Below are positions 9,013 through 18,069 of a stretch of DNA of 64,000 bases, in pieces. Below the pieces are notes generated by a model. It made no database searches. It saw nothing but the letters and a program-made list of their open reading frames with translations, and was not told the origin of the DNA. Position 1 is the stretch's first letter; each line of letters starts with the position of its first letter. The stretch is from the NCBI GenBank assembly GCA_024234055.1, contig JACKOW010000001.1, positions 350,001 through 414,000 of the forward strand, read 5' to 3'. The DNA comes from Rhodanobacteraceae bacterium. Its GTDB lineage: Bacteria > Pseudomonadota > Gammaproteobacteria > Xanthomonadales > SZUA-5. A program made the translations under genes and the position numbers.

Positions 9013-9798
9013 ATGGCTGAAATGCGTGTCTGGGTGGCGCTGGTGATTCTCCTGGTATTCGCGGCGTGGGCCCTTCAGGACACGCGCCGGTCATCGGTGA
9101 CTGCGCCAACGACGTCGCTGTCGGAGTCAATGGTGGCAGCGCCTGCCACTGATCGTCCCAGTGCGTTCGCAGTCCTCCATGCCGATGATCCGGCGGCGGC
9201 GCTTCAGCGCCTGCAGGGTTCGGAAGCGCGGCGCTTGCGCGAGCAGATCGACGGTGCCTGCCGGGCTTTGGCCATCCTCGAACTGGATGGTCGGACCGAA
9301 GCCGATCCGCGACGCGATCCGGCGCGTCAGGAACTCCTGCGGCGCTGTGCCAAGCTGCCGGTGCCCTCGATGGATGTCCGAACCAGCGAGACGCCGCTGC
9401 CTCGCGAGCCTGAAGAAGGGGCAGATTCAGCCACCGCACAACAGGCATTGGTGCAACTGCACGGCTCGCGCAAGCCGCAGGAACTAGTCGATGCCTGGCT
9501 CGAGGCCTACAGGCTCGGAGCCCTGCCGCAAGCGCAGATCTTTTCCGATCGTCGGCTGCTGTTGCCGGGTGAGGCCGAGCAGCTGATCCGGGTGGTGGCA
9601 GATTGGCGTGAGTGCGCGCAGTGGAATGCCTGTGACAGCGACAGCCTGATGACCTTGCGGGTCTGCGCGCTGCACGGTTGCGATCCCGGCAGTGACATGC
9701 GCGCTGCCTGGCATCAGGCCCTGGCGCCGCGCGATATGGAATCGGCACTGGCCATCCACGCCTGGTTGGAGCGCTGGCAGGACGGTCCGCCGCCATGA
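9013..9798 (+). CDS. Unknown N-terminally anchored protein, paralogue of next gene
   Basis: A 261-aa protein of no recognised family. A hydrophobic segment at about residues 6-22 (WVALVILLVFAAWAL) would be a signal anchor, so the rest should lie in the periplasm. Then come an Ala/Arg/Glu-rich helical stretch and a C-terminal signature ADWRECAQWNACDS with CALHGCDPGSD, whose four cysteines could form disulfides. The same pattern (ADW-C-C-CA-GC-PG-D) is in the next gene, so the two are tandem duplicates. The start may instead be the Met three codons later; neither has a clear ribosome site. Confidence 0.75.
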   Translation: MAEMRVWVALVILLVFAAWALQDTRRSSVTAPTTSLSESMVAAPATDRPSAFAVLHADDPAAALQRLQGSEARRLREQIDGACRALAILELDGRTEADPRRDPARQELLRRCAKLPVPSMDVRTSETPLPREPEEGADSATAQQALVQLHGSRKPQELVDAWLEAYRLGALPQAQIFSDRRLLLPGEAEQLIRVVADWRECAQWNACDSDSLMTLRVCALHGCDPGSDMRAAWHQALAPRDMESALAIHAWLERWQDGPPP

Positions 9799-10652
9799 GC
9801 GCGCGATGGCCCATGCTGCTGGCTCTGATCCTGACCGGACTGGCCGTGGTCTGGCATTTCGGTGGCTGGCAAACGCGTTCGTCCCCGGCGCTGGCGGGTG
9901 CCGAGGCGCCAAGTCGACAGAGCGCTGAAGCGCCCTTGCCGGACTGGCCGAAACCGCTGTCCAGCGAAGCCAGGCAGGCCAGTCAGGTGCGCAACGCCCG
10001 CGATCTGCGCAGCGCTCTTGAGGCCGCGCGCCGAAGCTTGTCCGACGACGCTCCCCAGCTGCATGCGCTGGCCGAGGAAGTGCGGGTGAGCTGTTCGGTG
10101 GTGCGCCGCCCTGATGCGTCCAGCCGTCGGGTCGAGGACGATCCCAACCGCGAGCCGTGGATCAGTGAACTGATGCGTCGCTGCGCGGGTCTGCTCGACA
10201 GCGATCTCGATCCGCCACCGGACTACGGTCCGCAGACGGCGAAGCGAAATGGCGAGCTGCCGGATTGGGTGGAGGCCTTTGTCTCGCGGCAGGCCGCCCT
10301 GGAACTGTCCTGGCGGCATCTGCGCGGCAGTGCCGATGCATCCCTGCTGGCCGCGGCCCTGCGCTTCCTGTTGGAGCACGATGTGCTGCCGATGGGCCGC
10401 ATCTTTGAAGGAACGACAGCGCCGGCACGGGCCGATATCGACAATGCCTTGATTCCGGCGGCTGACTGGATCGCCTGCAGCCGCAGTGCCTCCTGCGGCA
10501 GCGAGGGAATCTGGACGCTCTATACCTGCGCTCAGTTCGGTTGTCCGCCGGGCACCGACCTGCCACGGGCGCTGTACCGCCTGTTGCCGCCGCAGCAGTT
10601 CGAGATTGCCCAGCGCATCATGCGCTGGGCGCAGCGCGGTGCGCCGGACTGA
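9795..10652 (+). CDS. Unknown N-terminally anchored protein, paralogue of previous gene
   Basis: A 285-aa protein starting in an ATGA overlap with the previous stop, so the two are translationally coupled. A membrane anchor at about residues 6-21 (PMLLALILTGLAVVWHF) is followed by a charged helical region with an RRCAGL motif (RRCAKL in the neighbour). The C-terminal signature is ADWIACSRSASCGS with CAQFGCPPGTD, aligned with that of the upstream paralogue. The four conserved cysteines suggest an oxidising compartment. Function unknown; a more distant anchored Cys-containing protein is at 60230. Confidence 0.78.
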   Translation: MSARWPMLLALILTGLAVVWHFGGWQTRSSPALAGAEAPSRQSAEAPLPDWPKPLSSEARQASQVRNARDLRSALEAARRSLSDDAPQLHALAEEVRVSCSVVRRPDASSRRVEDDPNREPWISELMRRCAGLLDSDLDPPPDYGPQTAKRNGELPDWVEAFVSRQAALELSWRHLRGSADASLLAAALRFLLEHDVLPMGRIFEGTTAPARADIDNALIPAADWIACSRSASCGSEGIWTLYTCAQFGCPPGTDLPRALYRLLPPQQFEIAQRIMRWAQRGAPD

Positions 10653-10658
10653 TCCGGA

Positions 10659-11171
10659 TCAGCTCTTGCGCCGTGATTTGTCGCTGTCGGCCGGATCGCG
10701 CGGCACACCTGGTGAGCCCGGCGGTGCCGGCGGCGGTGGCTTGCCAAAACCCTGCTGCAACTGCCGCCAGAGCTCCAGATTGCGCTCGGTCAGATCGTTC
10801 ATCACGGCCCAGGGCGACTGCCCCAGCAGCGTGTTCAGTTGCTGCCGGAACTGTTGTTGCTGATCGAGGAAGATCTGCATGCTGCGTTCCAGATAGCTGC
10901 CCATGAATCCCTGCAGCGAATCCCCGTAGAACCGAATCAGCTGCGACAGCAGTTGGGTGGTCAGCAGCGGCTGCCCCTGTTCCTCGCGTTCGGTGATGAT
11001 CTGCAGCAGCACCGAACGGGTGAGGTCCTGTTGGGTCTTTGCATCCTGGACTTCGAAGGCGTCACCGTCCTGAACCAACTGGCGGATATCCTCAAGCGTC
11101 ACATACGACGAGATCTCGGTGTCGTAGAGCCGGCGGTTGGGGTACTTCTTGATGATGCGCGGACGGGACAT
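10659..11171 (-). CDS. phaR: Polyhydroxyalkanoate synthesis regulator PhaR
   Basis: A 170-aa PhaR. The N-terminal DNA/PHB-binding domain reads IIKKYPNRRLYDTEISSYV, the family hallmark, followed by the PHB-accumulation domain (SQLIRFYGDSLQGFMGSYLERSM) and a Gln-rich helix. The tail is Pro-rich (KPPPPAPPGSPG) and probably disordered. PhaR represses phasin genes and itself and is released by binding nascent PHB granules. It lies downstream of phaB on the same strand; no phaC synthase or phasin gene is in the window. Confidence 0.93.
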   Translation of the reverse strand: MSRPRIIKKYPNRRLYDTEISSYVTLEDIRQLVQDGDAFEVQDAKTQQDLTRSVLLQIITEREEQGQPLLTTQLLSQLIRFYGDSLQGFMGSYLERSMQIFLDQQQQFRQQLNTLLGQSPWAVMNDLTERNLELWRQLQQGFGKPPPPAPPGSPGVPRDPADSDKSRRKS

Positions 11172-11244
11172 CGTGGCCCTTTCTGGTATCGATCAGCATG
11201 CCTGCCGTTGGAAGACTGGTGGCCTTGGCGGCCACCAGCGACGA

Positions 11245-11985
11245 TTACCAACCCATGTAGTGTCCACCGTTGATGGACAGATTGGCGCCGGTGATCCACG
11301 CGGCTTCCTCGTCGACCAGGAAGTTGACCGCATAAGCGATTTCGCTGGGATAACCCAATCGTCCGGTGGGAATCTGGGCCACGATCTTGGCGCGCACGTC
11401 TTCCGGGACGGCCATCACCATATCGGTGCCCACATAGCCGGGCGAGACCGTGTTCACCGTGATCCCGAACTTGGCATTCTCCTGCGCCAGCGAGATGGTG
11501 AAGCCATGCATGCCCGCCTTGGAGGCAGCGTAGTTGGCCTGACCATACTGGCCCTTCTGGCCGTTGATCGAGGAGATCTGGACGATGCGGCCCCACATGC
11601 GTGCACGCATGCCCTCGATGACATTGCGAGTCACGTTGTAGCAGCCGGTGAGATTGGTGGCGATGACATCCGACCACTGCATCTCGTTCATGCGGTGGAA
11701 AGTGGTGTCACGGGTAATGCCGGCATTGTTGACCAGAATGTCGATGCCCCCGAGCTTGGCTTCGATTTCCTTGATCATCTCCCGGCTCGACGAAAAATCG
11801 GCGACGTCACCCGGGACAATCAGGCAATCCACCCCATCGGCCTTCAGTTCTTCCTGCCAGGCCCTGGCCTTTTCTTCATTGCGGTAGTTGGTGGCGACAC
11901 GATGGCCGGCCTTGGCCAGGCGTTTGATCATCGCTGTGCCAATACCACCGGTACCGCCGGTCACCAATGCGACACGACTCGTCAT
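11245..11985 (-). CDS. phaB: Acetoacetyl-CoA reductase (PhaB)
   Basis: A 246-aa short-chain dehydrogenase that reduces acetoacetyl-CoA to (R)-3-hydroxybutyryl-CoA with NADPH for polyhydroxybutyrate synthesis. The cofactor site TGGTGGIG is at residues 9-16, with NNAG, a catalytic Ser in SSINGQKGQ, and YAASK. The segment GQKGQYGQANYAASKAG is typical of PhaB rather than FabG. The ATG at 11985 follows gggagggagaa; a GTG directly before it is the only alternative. phaR is downstream. Confidence 0.93.
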   Translation of the reverse strand: MTSRVALVTGGTGGIGTAMIKRLAKAGHRVATNYRNEEKARAWQEELKADGVDCLIVPGDVADFSSSREMIKEIEAKLGGIDILVNNAGITRDTTFHRMNEMQWSDVIATNLTGCYNVTRNVIEGMRARMWGRIVQISSINGQKGQYGQANYAASKAGMHGFTISLAQENAKFGITVNTVSPGYVGTDMVMAVPEDVRAKIVAQIPTGRLGYPSEIAYAVNFLVDEEAAWITGANLSINGGHYMGW

Positions 11986-12128
11986 CACAGATTCTCCCTC
12001 CCGGAAAGTCCACAGATTCTACACACCGCAAACAAGCTTGCCCGCATTGATGCGTGAGCGGGCGCTGGTGTCCACCGGGTTGCGACATGCCCGAGCACTG
12101 GAAAGGCGAAGGATGCCGCGTACTTCGA

Positions 12129-13004
12129 TCAAAGACCGCTGTCCGGCCGCAGCGCCAGCTGCCGGGGAACGCGATCCATACGCCATTGGCGGCTCAGCCC
12201 CTGCAGATCCAGGGAGCCCTCCGGAACGGGCTGTCCCAGCCAGGCCGCGATCCTGGGCAACTGCTGCCGAAATTCGTCCGGCGACAGTGCCGGCGCGAGA
12301 TTCTGCTTGCTCAGCTTTTGCCCGTCGGCACCGAGCAGCACGGGCAAATGCGCGTAGCGCGGCGTCGGCAGGCCCAGACATTGCTGCAGATAAATCTGGC
12401 GCGGGGTCGAGTCGAGCAGATCGGCACCGCGGACAATGTCCGTGATCTGCTGGGCGGCGTCGTCGACGACCACGGCGAGTTGATAGGCATAGGGGCCATC
12501 GGCGCGGCGCAACACGAAATCACCGACATCGCGACACAGATTCTGCCGTTGGCGCCCTTGAATGCGGTCGTCGAATTCAATCTCGACATCAGGCACCCGC
12601 AGTCGGATCGCCGGTGTCCGTTCGGCATTGGCCGCCGACTCCCTGCAGGGGCCGCGGTGTAGGCCCTCGCTGGCGGCCAGGTCGCTGCGGCTGCAGCGGC
12701 ACTCGAAAGCCATTCCGGCATCAAGTAGTTGCGCCACCGCTTGGGCGTAGGCCCCACTTCGATGGCTCTGGTAGAACACGGCGGTGTCGGAGCGCAGGCC
12801 GATCGCGTCCAGCAGGTCCAGAATCAGACGGTCAGCGCCTGGCTGCTCGCGCGGAGGATCCAGATCCTCCATGCGCACCAGCCACTGACCGCCGTGGGCC
12901 CTGGCATCCAGCCAGCTGGCGAGGGCGGCGAGCGCCGATCCCAGGTGCAGCGGGCCGGTGGGTGAGGGCGCGAAGCGCCCGCGATAGTGTCGCTGCTCGC
13001 TCAT
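12129..13004 (-). CDS. gluQ: Glutamyl-Q tRNA(Asp) synthetase
   Basis: A 291-aa GluRS catalytic-domain paralogue lacking the anticodon-binding domain. It charges glutamate onto the queuosine base of tRNA(Asp). The class I motif is in RFAPSPTGPLHLGSALAA, zinc-binding cysteines are in ECRCSR and GPCRES, and the KMSKS-equivalent is KLSKQ in ADGQKLSKQNLAPAL. The length fits GluQ (about 290-300) and excludes a full GltX. The 244-bp spacer to htpX (13005-13248) shows no gene and only a weak hairpin. Confidence 0.94.
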   Translation of the reverse strand: MSEQRHYRGRFAPSPTGPLHLGSALAALASWLDARAHGGQWLVRMEDLDPPREQPGADRLILDLLDAIGLRSDTAVFYQSHRSGAYAQAVAQLLDAGMAFECRCSRSDLAASEGLHRGPCRESAANAERTPAIRLRVPDVEIEFDDRIQGRQRQNLCRDVGDFVLRRADGPYAYQLAVVVDDAAQQITDIVRGADLLDSTPRQIYLQQCLGLPTPRYAHLPVLLGADGQKLSKQNLAPALSPDEFRQQLPRIAAWLGQPVPEGSLDLQGLSRQWRMDRVPRQLALRPDSGL

Positions 13005-13248
13005 CCCGGGTCAGCAAGGACAGTCATTGGTGATTCCGGGTGACTCCAGCGCTTTCCTTGCGCTGCCTGAACGCGACTTTCGGCAGGGTTGAAAGCCGAC
13101 TACGTCGGCCTCAATCCCATGCATCATGCGGTGCATGCCAGGCCGGTGATCCACCAGCAAGGCAAGATGAACGGATGATTCGGTCCTAGATCTGGTTTTC
13201 ACACTGCTGCCCGCGATCATGCTCAGCCTCAGCTGAAGGAGTTTAGCG

Positions 13249-14124
13249 ATGTCCCGAGTGATGTTGTTCCTGGGTACCAATCTCGCGGTACTGGTCATGC
13301 TGGGCCTGGTGACCAATCTGATGGGGCCGGCTCTGGGTATAGACCCGCGCAGCACGGTGGGCCTGCTCATCCTGGCCGGTGTGGTCGGGTTTACCGGCTC
13401 ATTCATTTCGCTGGCCCTGTCCAAGTGGATGGCCAAGCGCTCTACGGGTGCCGTGGTGATCACCGAGCCGCGCAGCGCTGAAGAGCGTTGGCTGGTCGAC
13501 ACCGTGGCACGCCAGGCCCAGGCCGCTGGCATTCAGATGCCGGAAGTGGCCATCTACGACGCGCCCGATCTCAATGCCTTTGCCACCGGCATGAGTCGCA
13601 ACAATGCGCTGGTGGCGGTGAGCACCGGCTTGCTGCGCAACATGACCCGTGACGAGGTCGAGGCGGTGCTCGCCCACGAAGTCGGCCATGTCGCCAATGG
13701 CGACATGGTCACCATGGCGCTGATTCAGGGTGTGCTCAATACCTTCGTGTTCTTTCTCTCCCGCGTCATCGGACAGATCATCGATCAGGCGATCTTCAAG
13801 CGCAGCGCCGACGAGGGTCGAGGAATCGGCTATTTCCTGACGGTCATGGTGCTCGAGATCGTCTTCGGCATCATCGCATCGGTGATTGCCATGTGGTTCT
13901 CGCGCCAGCGCGAATTCCGTGCCGATGCCGCCGGCGCCCGTTTTGCCGGTCGCGAGAAGATGATCGCGGCGTTGCAGCGGCTGATGCTGAATCACGGTCA
14001 GACCGCGCTGCCCAAGGATGTGCAGGCCTTTGGCATCTCCGGCGGCGTGGGCGCAGGCCTGAAGCGGCTGTTCATGACCCATCCGCCGCTGGAAGAGCGC
14101 ATCGCGGTCTTGCGTCAGGGCTGA
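13249..14124 (+). CDS. htpX: Membrane protease HtpX
   Basis: A 291-aa M48 zinc metalloprotease of the inner membrane, involved in quality control of membrane proteins. Two N-terminal membrane segments (about residues 5-25 and 37-57) precede HEVGH at residues 143-147 (zinc ligands H143 and H147, catalytic E144). Two more segments lie at about 155-215, with the third ligand region in REFRADAAGA. The gene converges on fimX, with a 51-bp gap containing a hairpin. Confidence 0.96.
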   Translation: MSRVMLFLGTNLAVLVMLGLVTNLMGPALGIDPRSTVGLLILAGVVGFTGSFISLALSKWMAKRSTGAVVITEPRSAEERWLVDTVARQAQAAGIQMPEVAIYDAPDLNAFATGMSRNNALVAVSTGLLRNMTRDEVEAVLAHEVGHVANGDMVTMALIQGVLNTFVFFLSRVIGQIIDQAIFKRSADEGRGIGYFLTVMVLEIVFGIIASVIAMWFSRQREFRADAAGARFAGREKMIAALQRLMLNHGQTALPKDVQAFGISGGVGAGLKRLFMTHPPLEERIAVLRQG

Positions 14125-14163
14125 GGTCGGCCCCCGGCGCTTGGGGGATGGTCTTCTGGGACG

Positions 14164-14189
14164 ACGACTTCGGCTTCAGCCGAAGTCGT
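14164..14189. terminator. Hairpin across the fimX stop between convergent genes
   Basis: A perfect 12-bp palindrome (acgacttcggct with agccgaagtcgt) with a 2-base centre. It overlaps the last codons and stop of fimX and lies 40 nt after the htpX stop. Position suggests a bidirectional terminator, but neither strand has a clear U-tract. Confidence 0.45.
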
Positions 14190-16251
14190 AGGACATCACC
14201 TTCTCGGGTTCCTGCAGGAAATTGCCCTGGACGAAGTTGACGCCCACCGAGAACAGGATGGACATGCTGGCAGCGTCTTCGACGAACTCGGCCACGGTCA
14301 TGCGTCCGAAAGCCCGTGATTGCTCGCAAAGGTCCTTGATCTTGGCCTGATTTTCGGCGCTCTTGGCAAGGTCAGCCATGAAGGTGCGATCCAGCTTCAC
14401 GTAGTTGGCGCCGACATGCTTCAGCAACTGGAAGGAGTTGAGGCCGCTGCCGAACTGCTCCAGCGCAAAGCCGCACTTGAGCTGTTCCAGACCCTTCTGG
14501 AAGAACTTGGCCTGCTTCAGATGGGTCACGACCTTGCTTTCGGGCATCTCGAAGACCAGGCGGTCACCGGGCACCCGGGCGTTCTTCAGCTGTTGTGCGA
14601 GCCAGGGCAGCAGCGTGCCGTCGTCGATGGCTTGCGGCGTGAGCTTGATGAAGAAAGTGGTCAAACGACCCTGTTTCATGCGTTCCTGCAGGATCTGCAG
14701 CACGTGCTCGATGACCCAGCGGTCGATCTGCGGCAGCAGTCCGAAGCGCTCGGCGATGGGCAGGAACTGTCCGGGCATGATCTCGCCCTTGGGCCCTTGC
14801 ATGCGCAGCAGTACCTCATAGAACTCACCCTCGTGGCCCTGCAGCGAGACGATGGGCTGATAGAACAGAATGAAACCGTCCTTCACCAGAGCGTTCTTGA
14901 TGGTGTCCAGCCACTCGCGGTCCTTGGCCGCGTCGGCCTTGTCCTGGGCGGCCGGATCGAAAGTGGCAACGCGGTTGCCGCCCTCCGCCTCGGCCGTGCG
15001 ACAGGCTTCATTGGCCTTCTCCAGCACCATCTGCGAGCCGGAAACCTTCTCGGTCAGCAGGCATACGCCCACACTGGCATTGAGACTCACCGAGCGCTTG
15101 CCCACGTCGAAGATGCGTTCTTCGAAGCGCTTGCGAATCTGTTCGGCCATCTGCACGCAGGCTTCGTGAGGGCGGCCCGACAACACGGCGGTAAAAGTAT
15201 GGTCGGCAAAGCGGGCGACCAGATCGTTGGGCGGCGCAATCAGCTCCTTGAGCATGCTCGCGACGTCGCCCAGCAAGAGATCGGCACCACCGACGCCCAC
15301 TTGATCGAGTACCTTGCGGTAGTTGTCGATCTCGATGTAAAGCACGGCCTGGTCAATCTTGCCGCTGTTGGCCGAGGCGATTGCCTTGTCCAGTTCGCCC
15401 ATGAAGTACTGGCGGTTGTAGAGACCGGTCACCAGGTCCTGACGCTTCAGCGCATCCAGCTGCTCGGCCAGCTCGGTGCCGAGCGTTTGCTGGCGGAAAA
15501 TGATCTGAGTGGCGGGCTCGCCCTCAATGCTCGCTTCCGACAACTCCATGATGGCCTCGAAGGTACTGCCATCGGCACGCTTGGCATGCACATCGAGCTT
15601 CTCGGGCGGCTTCTCGCCCTTGCTCTGCATGCGCAGCACATTGCGGAATTTCTCGGCATCACCGCTGGTGATCAGGTCGAGGATGGCCAGTCCCTCGATT
15701 TCGTCGAAGTCCTCGAAGCCGAACATCTCCAGATAGGCCTTGTTGGCATAGACGTGCATGCCTTCGTGCACGTAGGCAATCGGGTCTCTGGAGCTGCCCA
15801 GCAGGGAATGGGCTCGACGTTCGCTCTCGCGCCAGGCAGCCTCCATGCGGCGCAGCGCCCGGCGGGTACTGAGGTTCTCGAATTCACGCAGGACGACGGT
15901 CTGCAGATGGTCCGGCGTGGTTCGCAGCGCGATGTCGCGCGCGCCTTCGCGCATGGCCTTCAGTACCGCGTCCTGGGTGACCGAATCGACCAGCTGAATC
16001 AGCGACATGTCCTTGCCGCTGCGCTGCACAATGCCGGCGGTATCGGTCAGGTTGAGCTTCTTGGCGCGGGGACTGAGCAGGACGATGTCGGTGCTGCCGC
16101 TCTCCAGCGCCTCTTTCAGCTGCTCCGCGTCTTCCACCCGATTGGGGCGCACGGCGATTCCGGCGTTGCGCAGCAAGCTGATGACCTGCTCGGCATCCTC
16201 CACCGAATCCTCAACCAGCAGGACACGCAGGACCTTGTCGGCTTTTCCCAT
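14176..16251 (-). CDS. fimX: FimX-like REC-PAS-degenerate GGDEF-degenerate EAL protein
   Basis: A protein of about 691 aa with four modules: receiver-like (LRVLLVEDSVED at the start), PAS (about 140-255, AYVHEGMHVYANKAYLEMFG), GGDEF (from RQDLVTGLYNRQYF) and EAL. The cyclase signature is replaced by ADHTF in VARFADHTFTAVLSG, and the phosphodiesterase motif is EVL (FYEVLLRM), so neither activity is expected. This matches FimX, a cyclic-di-GMP receptor controlling type IV pilus assembly at the pole. The frame is open up to 16356 and the start is uncertain; the Met before GKADKVLRVLL was chosen from domain position, with no strong ribosome site. Confidence 0.85.
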   Translation of the reverse strand: MGKADKVLRVLLVEDSVEDAEQVISLLRNAGIAVRPNRVEDAEQLKEALESGSTDIVLLSPRAKKLNLTDTAGIVQRSGKDMSLIQLVDSVTQDAVLKAMREGARDIALRTTPDHLQTVVLREFENLSTRRALRRMEAAWRESERRAHSLLGSSRDPIAYVHEGMHVYANKAYLEMFGFEDFDEIEGLAILDLITSGDAEKFRNVLRMQSKGEKPPEKLDVHAKRADGSTFEAIMELSEASIEGEPATQIIFRQQTLGTELAEQLDALKRQDLVTGLYNRQYFMGELDKAIASANSGKIDQAVLYIEIDNYRKVLDQVGVGGADLLLGDVASMLKELIAPPNDLVARFADHTFTAVLSGRPHEACVQMAEQIRKRFEERIFDVGKRSVSLNASVGVCLLTEKVSGSQMVLEKANEACRTAEAEGGNRVATFDPAAQDKADAAKDREWLDTIKNALVKDGFILFYQPIVSLQGHEGEFYEVLLRMQGPKGEIMPGQFLPIAERFGLLPQIDRWVIEHVLQILQERMKQGRLTTFFIKLTPQAIDDGTLLPWLAQQLKNARVPGDRLVFEMPESKVVTHLKQAKFFQKGLEQLKCGFALEQFGSGLNSFQLLKHVGANYVKLDRTFMADLAKSAENQAKIKDLCEQSRAFGRMTVAEFVEDAASMSILFSVGVNFVQGNFLQEPEKVMSYDFG

Positions 16252-16364
16252 GGGCACAGAAAACTCTACGGACGAGCGCGGCATTTTGACCGAAATACGG
16301 TATGAATTGCCACAAACTCTGGTGAAAGAAACGCAATCCCTGACACTGTGCAGCAAAAACTGAC

Positions 16365-17384
16365 TCAGGCAAGCACGGTCTTGCTGCTTCGTCCGGGGAC
16401 TTCACGCGCCAGTCGTGGCACCAGATAGCCCGGCAGTTCGGCGCGCAAGGCCCGGATCAGCGCCCGAGCTTCGCGCAGATCGACCTCGAAATGCGCCGCG
16501 CCTGCGACCCGATCGAGCAGATGCAGGTAGTACGGGGTCACGCCGCCATCGGCCAGCGTCTCGCTGAGTTCACGCAGCGCCGGCGCCGTGTCGTTGACGC
16601 CCCGCAGCAAGACCGACTGGTTCAGCAGTACCGCCCCGGCACTGCGCAATCGCCGCAACGCGGCATGAACACTGCCATCGAACTCCCGGGCGTGATTGGC
16701 GTGCAGCACGATGGTCAGCGGCCACGGCAGCCCGGACAGCCATTGCAGCAATTCCGCGTCCACCCGTTCCGGCAGCGCGATCGGCCAGCGGGTGTGCAGC
16801 CGGAAACGGCGCAAGTGCTTGAATGCGCGCAGTGCGTCGGTGAGTTCCTGAAGCTTGGCCGTAGCCAGCGAGAGTGGATCGCCGCCGCTCAGGATGACTT
16901 CGTGGATGCTGTCATCGGCGCCGATCTGGGCCAGGGCGTCGCGCCACTGCTCACGTGCAGCCAGTTCTTCGGCATAGGGGAAGTGGCGCCTGAAGCAGTA
17001 GCGGCAATGCACCGCGCAGCTGCCGGTGGCGATCAACAGTACCCGGTGCGGATATTTGTGGATCAGCCCCGGGCCGCGGGTACGGGTCAGGTCGCCCACC
17101 GGATCGCTGACGAATCCGGTGGCTGGCTGGTCCTCTTCCGCCAGCGGGATGACCTGGCGCAGCAGCGGATCGGCTGCGTCGCCATGGCGCATGCGTTCGG
17201 CAAAGCCGCGCGGCACCAGCACCGGAAAGGCAGCGGACTCGCTCAGCGCCAGATCGGCCCGCGACAGGCCAAGAAAGGCCAGCAGCTGGTCGCCATCGCG
17301 AAAAGCCTCGCGCAGCAACAGTTTCCAGGGCCGCAAGGACAACGCCCGCGTTTCTGGTGGGAACAAGGCGCTAGCAGGTATCAT
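16365..17384 (-). CDS. epmB: EF-P beta-lysylation protein EpmB (lysine 2,3-aminomutase-like)
   Basis: A 339-aa radical-SAM enzyme with the cluster motif CAVHCRYC (Cys123, Cys127, Cys130). It converts (S)-lysine to (R)-beta-lysine for attachment to elongation factor P. It lacks the long C-terminal region of catabolic KamA enzymes. It is divergent from efp across 96 bp, which strongly supports EpmB over catabolic lysine 2,3-aminomutase. The partner ligase gene epmA is not in the window. Confidence 0.94.
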   Translation of the reverse strand: MIPASALFPPETRALSLRPWKLLLREAFRDGDQLLAFLGLSRADLALSESAAFPVLVPRGFAERMRHGDAADPLLRQVIPLAEEDQPATGFVSDPVGDLTRTRGPGLIHKYPHRVLLIATGSCAVHCRYCFRRHFPYAEELAAREQWRDALAQIGADDSIHEVILSGGDPLSLATAKLQELTDALRAFKHLRRFRLHTRWPIALPERVDAELLQWLSGLPWPLTIVLHANHAREFDGSVHAALRRLRSAGAVLLNQSVLLRGVNDTAPALRELSETLADGGVTPYYLHLLDRVAGAAHFEVDLREARALIRALRAELPGYLVPRLAREVPGRSSKTVLA

Positions 17385-17480
17385 TCCGGGTTTGTTCGTA
17401 TTGATCCGCGTCGCTCGACGCGACTTTCAGGTTCCCAATCATAGCGGCGCAGCAGGCGCCGCTTGCGCATGGAGATGGTG

Positions 17481-18050
17481 ATGGCCTCGTATGGCATGAA
17501 TGATGTCAAGAATGGACTCAAGATTCTGGTGGACGGCGATCCGTACACGATCGTGGACACCGATTTCATCAAGCCCGGCAAGGGCCAGGCCTTCACCCGA
17601 ATCAAGATTCGCAACCTGAAGAATGGCCGCACGGTCGAGCGCACCATGAAGGGCAGCGACTCGATCGAGGGTGCCGACGTGGTCGATACCGACATGCAGT
17701 ACCTGTACTCCGATGGCGAATACTGGCACTTCATGCAGTCGGAAACCTACGAACAGTTCCAGGCCGACAAGGCTGCCGCGGGCGACGCCGCCCAGTGGTT
17801 GCGCGAGCAGGACATGTGCATCGTGACCCTGTGGAACAACTCGCCGCTGTCGGTGCAGCCGCCGAATTTTGTCGAGCTGAAGATTGTCGAGTGCGATCCG
17901 GGCGTGCGCGGCGACACCGCGCAGGGTGGCGGCAAGCCGGCCAAGCTGGAAACCGGTGCCGTCGTCCGCGTGCCCCTGTTCGTGGAGAACGGCGAAACCG
18001 TACGCGTGGACACGCGCAGCGGCGAGTACGTCGGCCGCGCCAACAAGTAA
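17481..18050 (+). CDS. efp: Elongation factor P
   Basis: A 189-aa three-domain EF-P, which binds between the P and E sites of stalled ribosomes and rescues polyproline synthesis. The modification loop is PGKGQAF with Lys34, the residue beta-lysylated by EpmA/EpmB, consistent with epmB encoded divergently. The KOW-like N-domain and two OB domains are complete (length normal for the family). The ATG at 17481 follows ggagatggtg; three upstream in-frame Met codons are less likely. Confidence 0.97.
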   Translation: MASYGMNDVKNGLKILVDGDPYTIVDTDFIKPGKGQAFTRIKIRNLKNGRTVERTMKGSDSIEGADVVDTDMQYLYSDGEYWHFMQSETYEQFQADKAAAGDAAQWLREQDMCIVTLWNNSPLSVQPPNFVELKIVECDPGVRGDTAQGGGKPAKLETGAVVRVPLFVENGETVRVDTRSGEYVGRANK

Positions 18051-18069
18051 GCCTAGACGGAGCGCGGCG

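Noticed and set aside
13011..13532. A 173-aa minus-strand frame across the gluQ-htpX gap
   Set aside because: Composition is not protein-like, and half of it lies antisense to htpX.
14320..16305. A 661-aa open frame antisense to fimX
   Set aside because: It is the high-GC shadow of a gene with clear domains; the translation has no recognisable motif.
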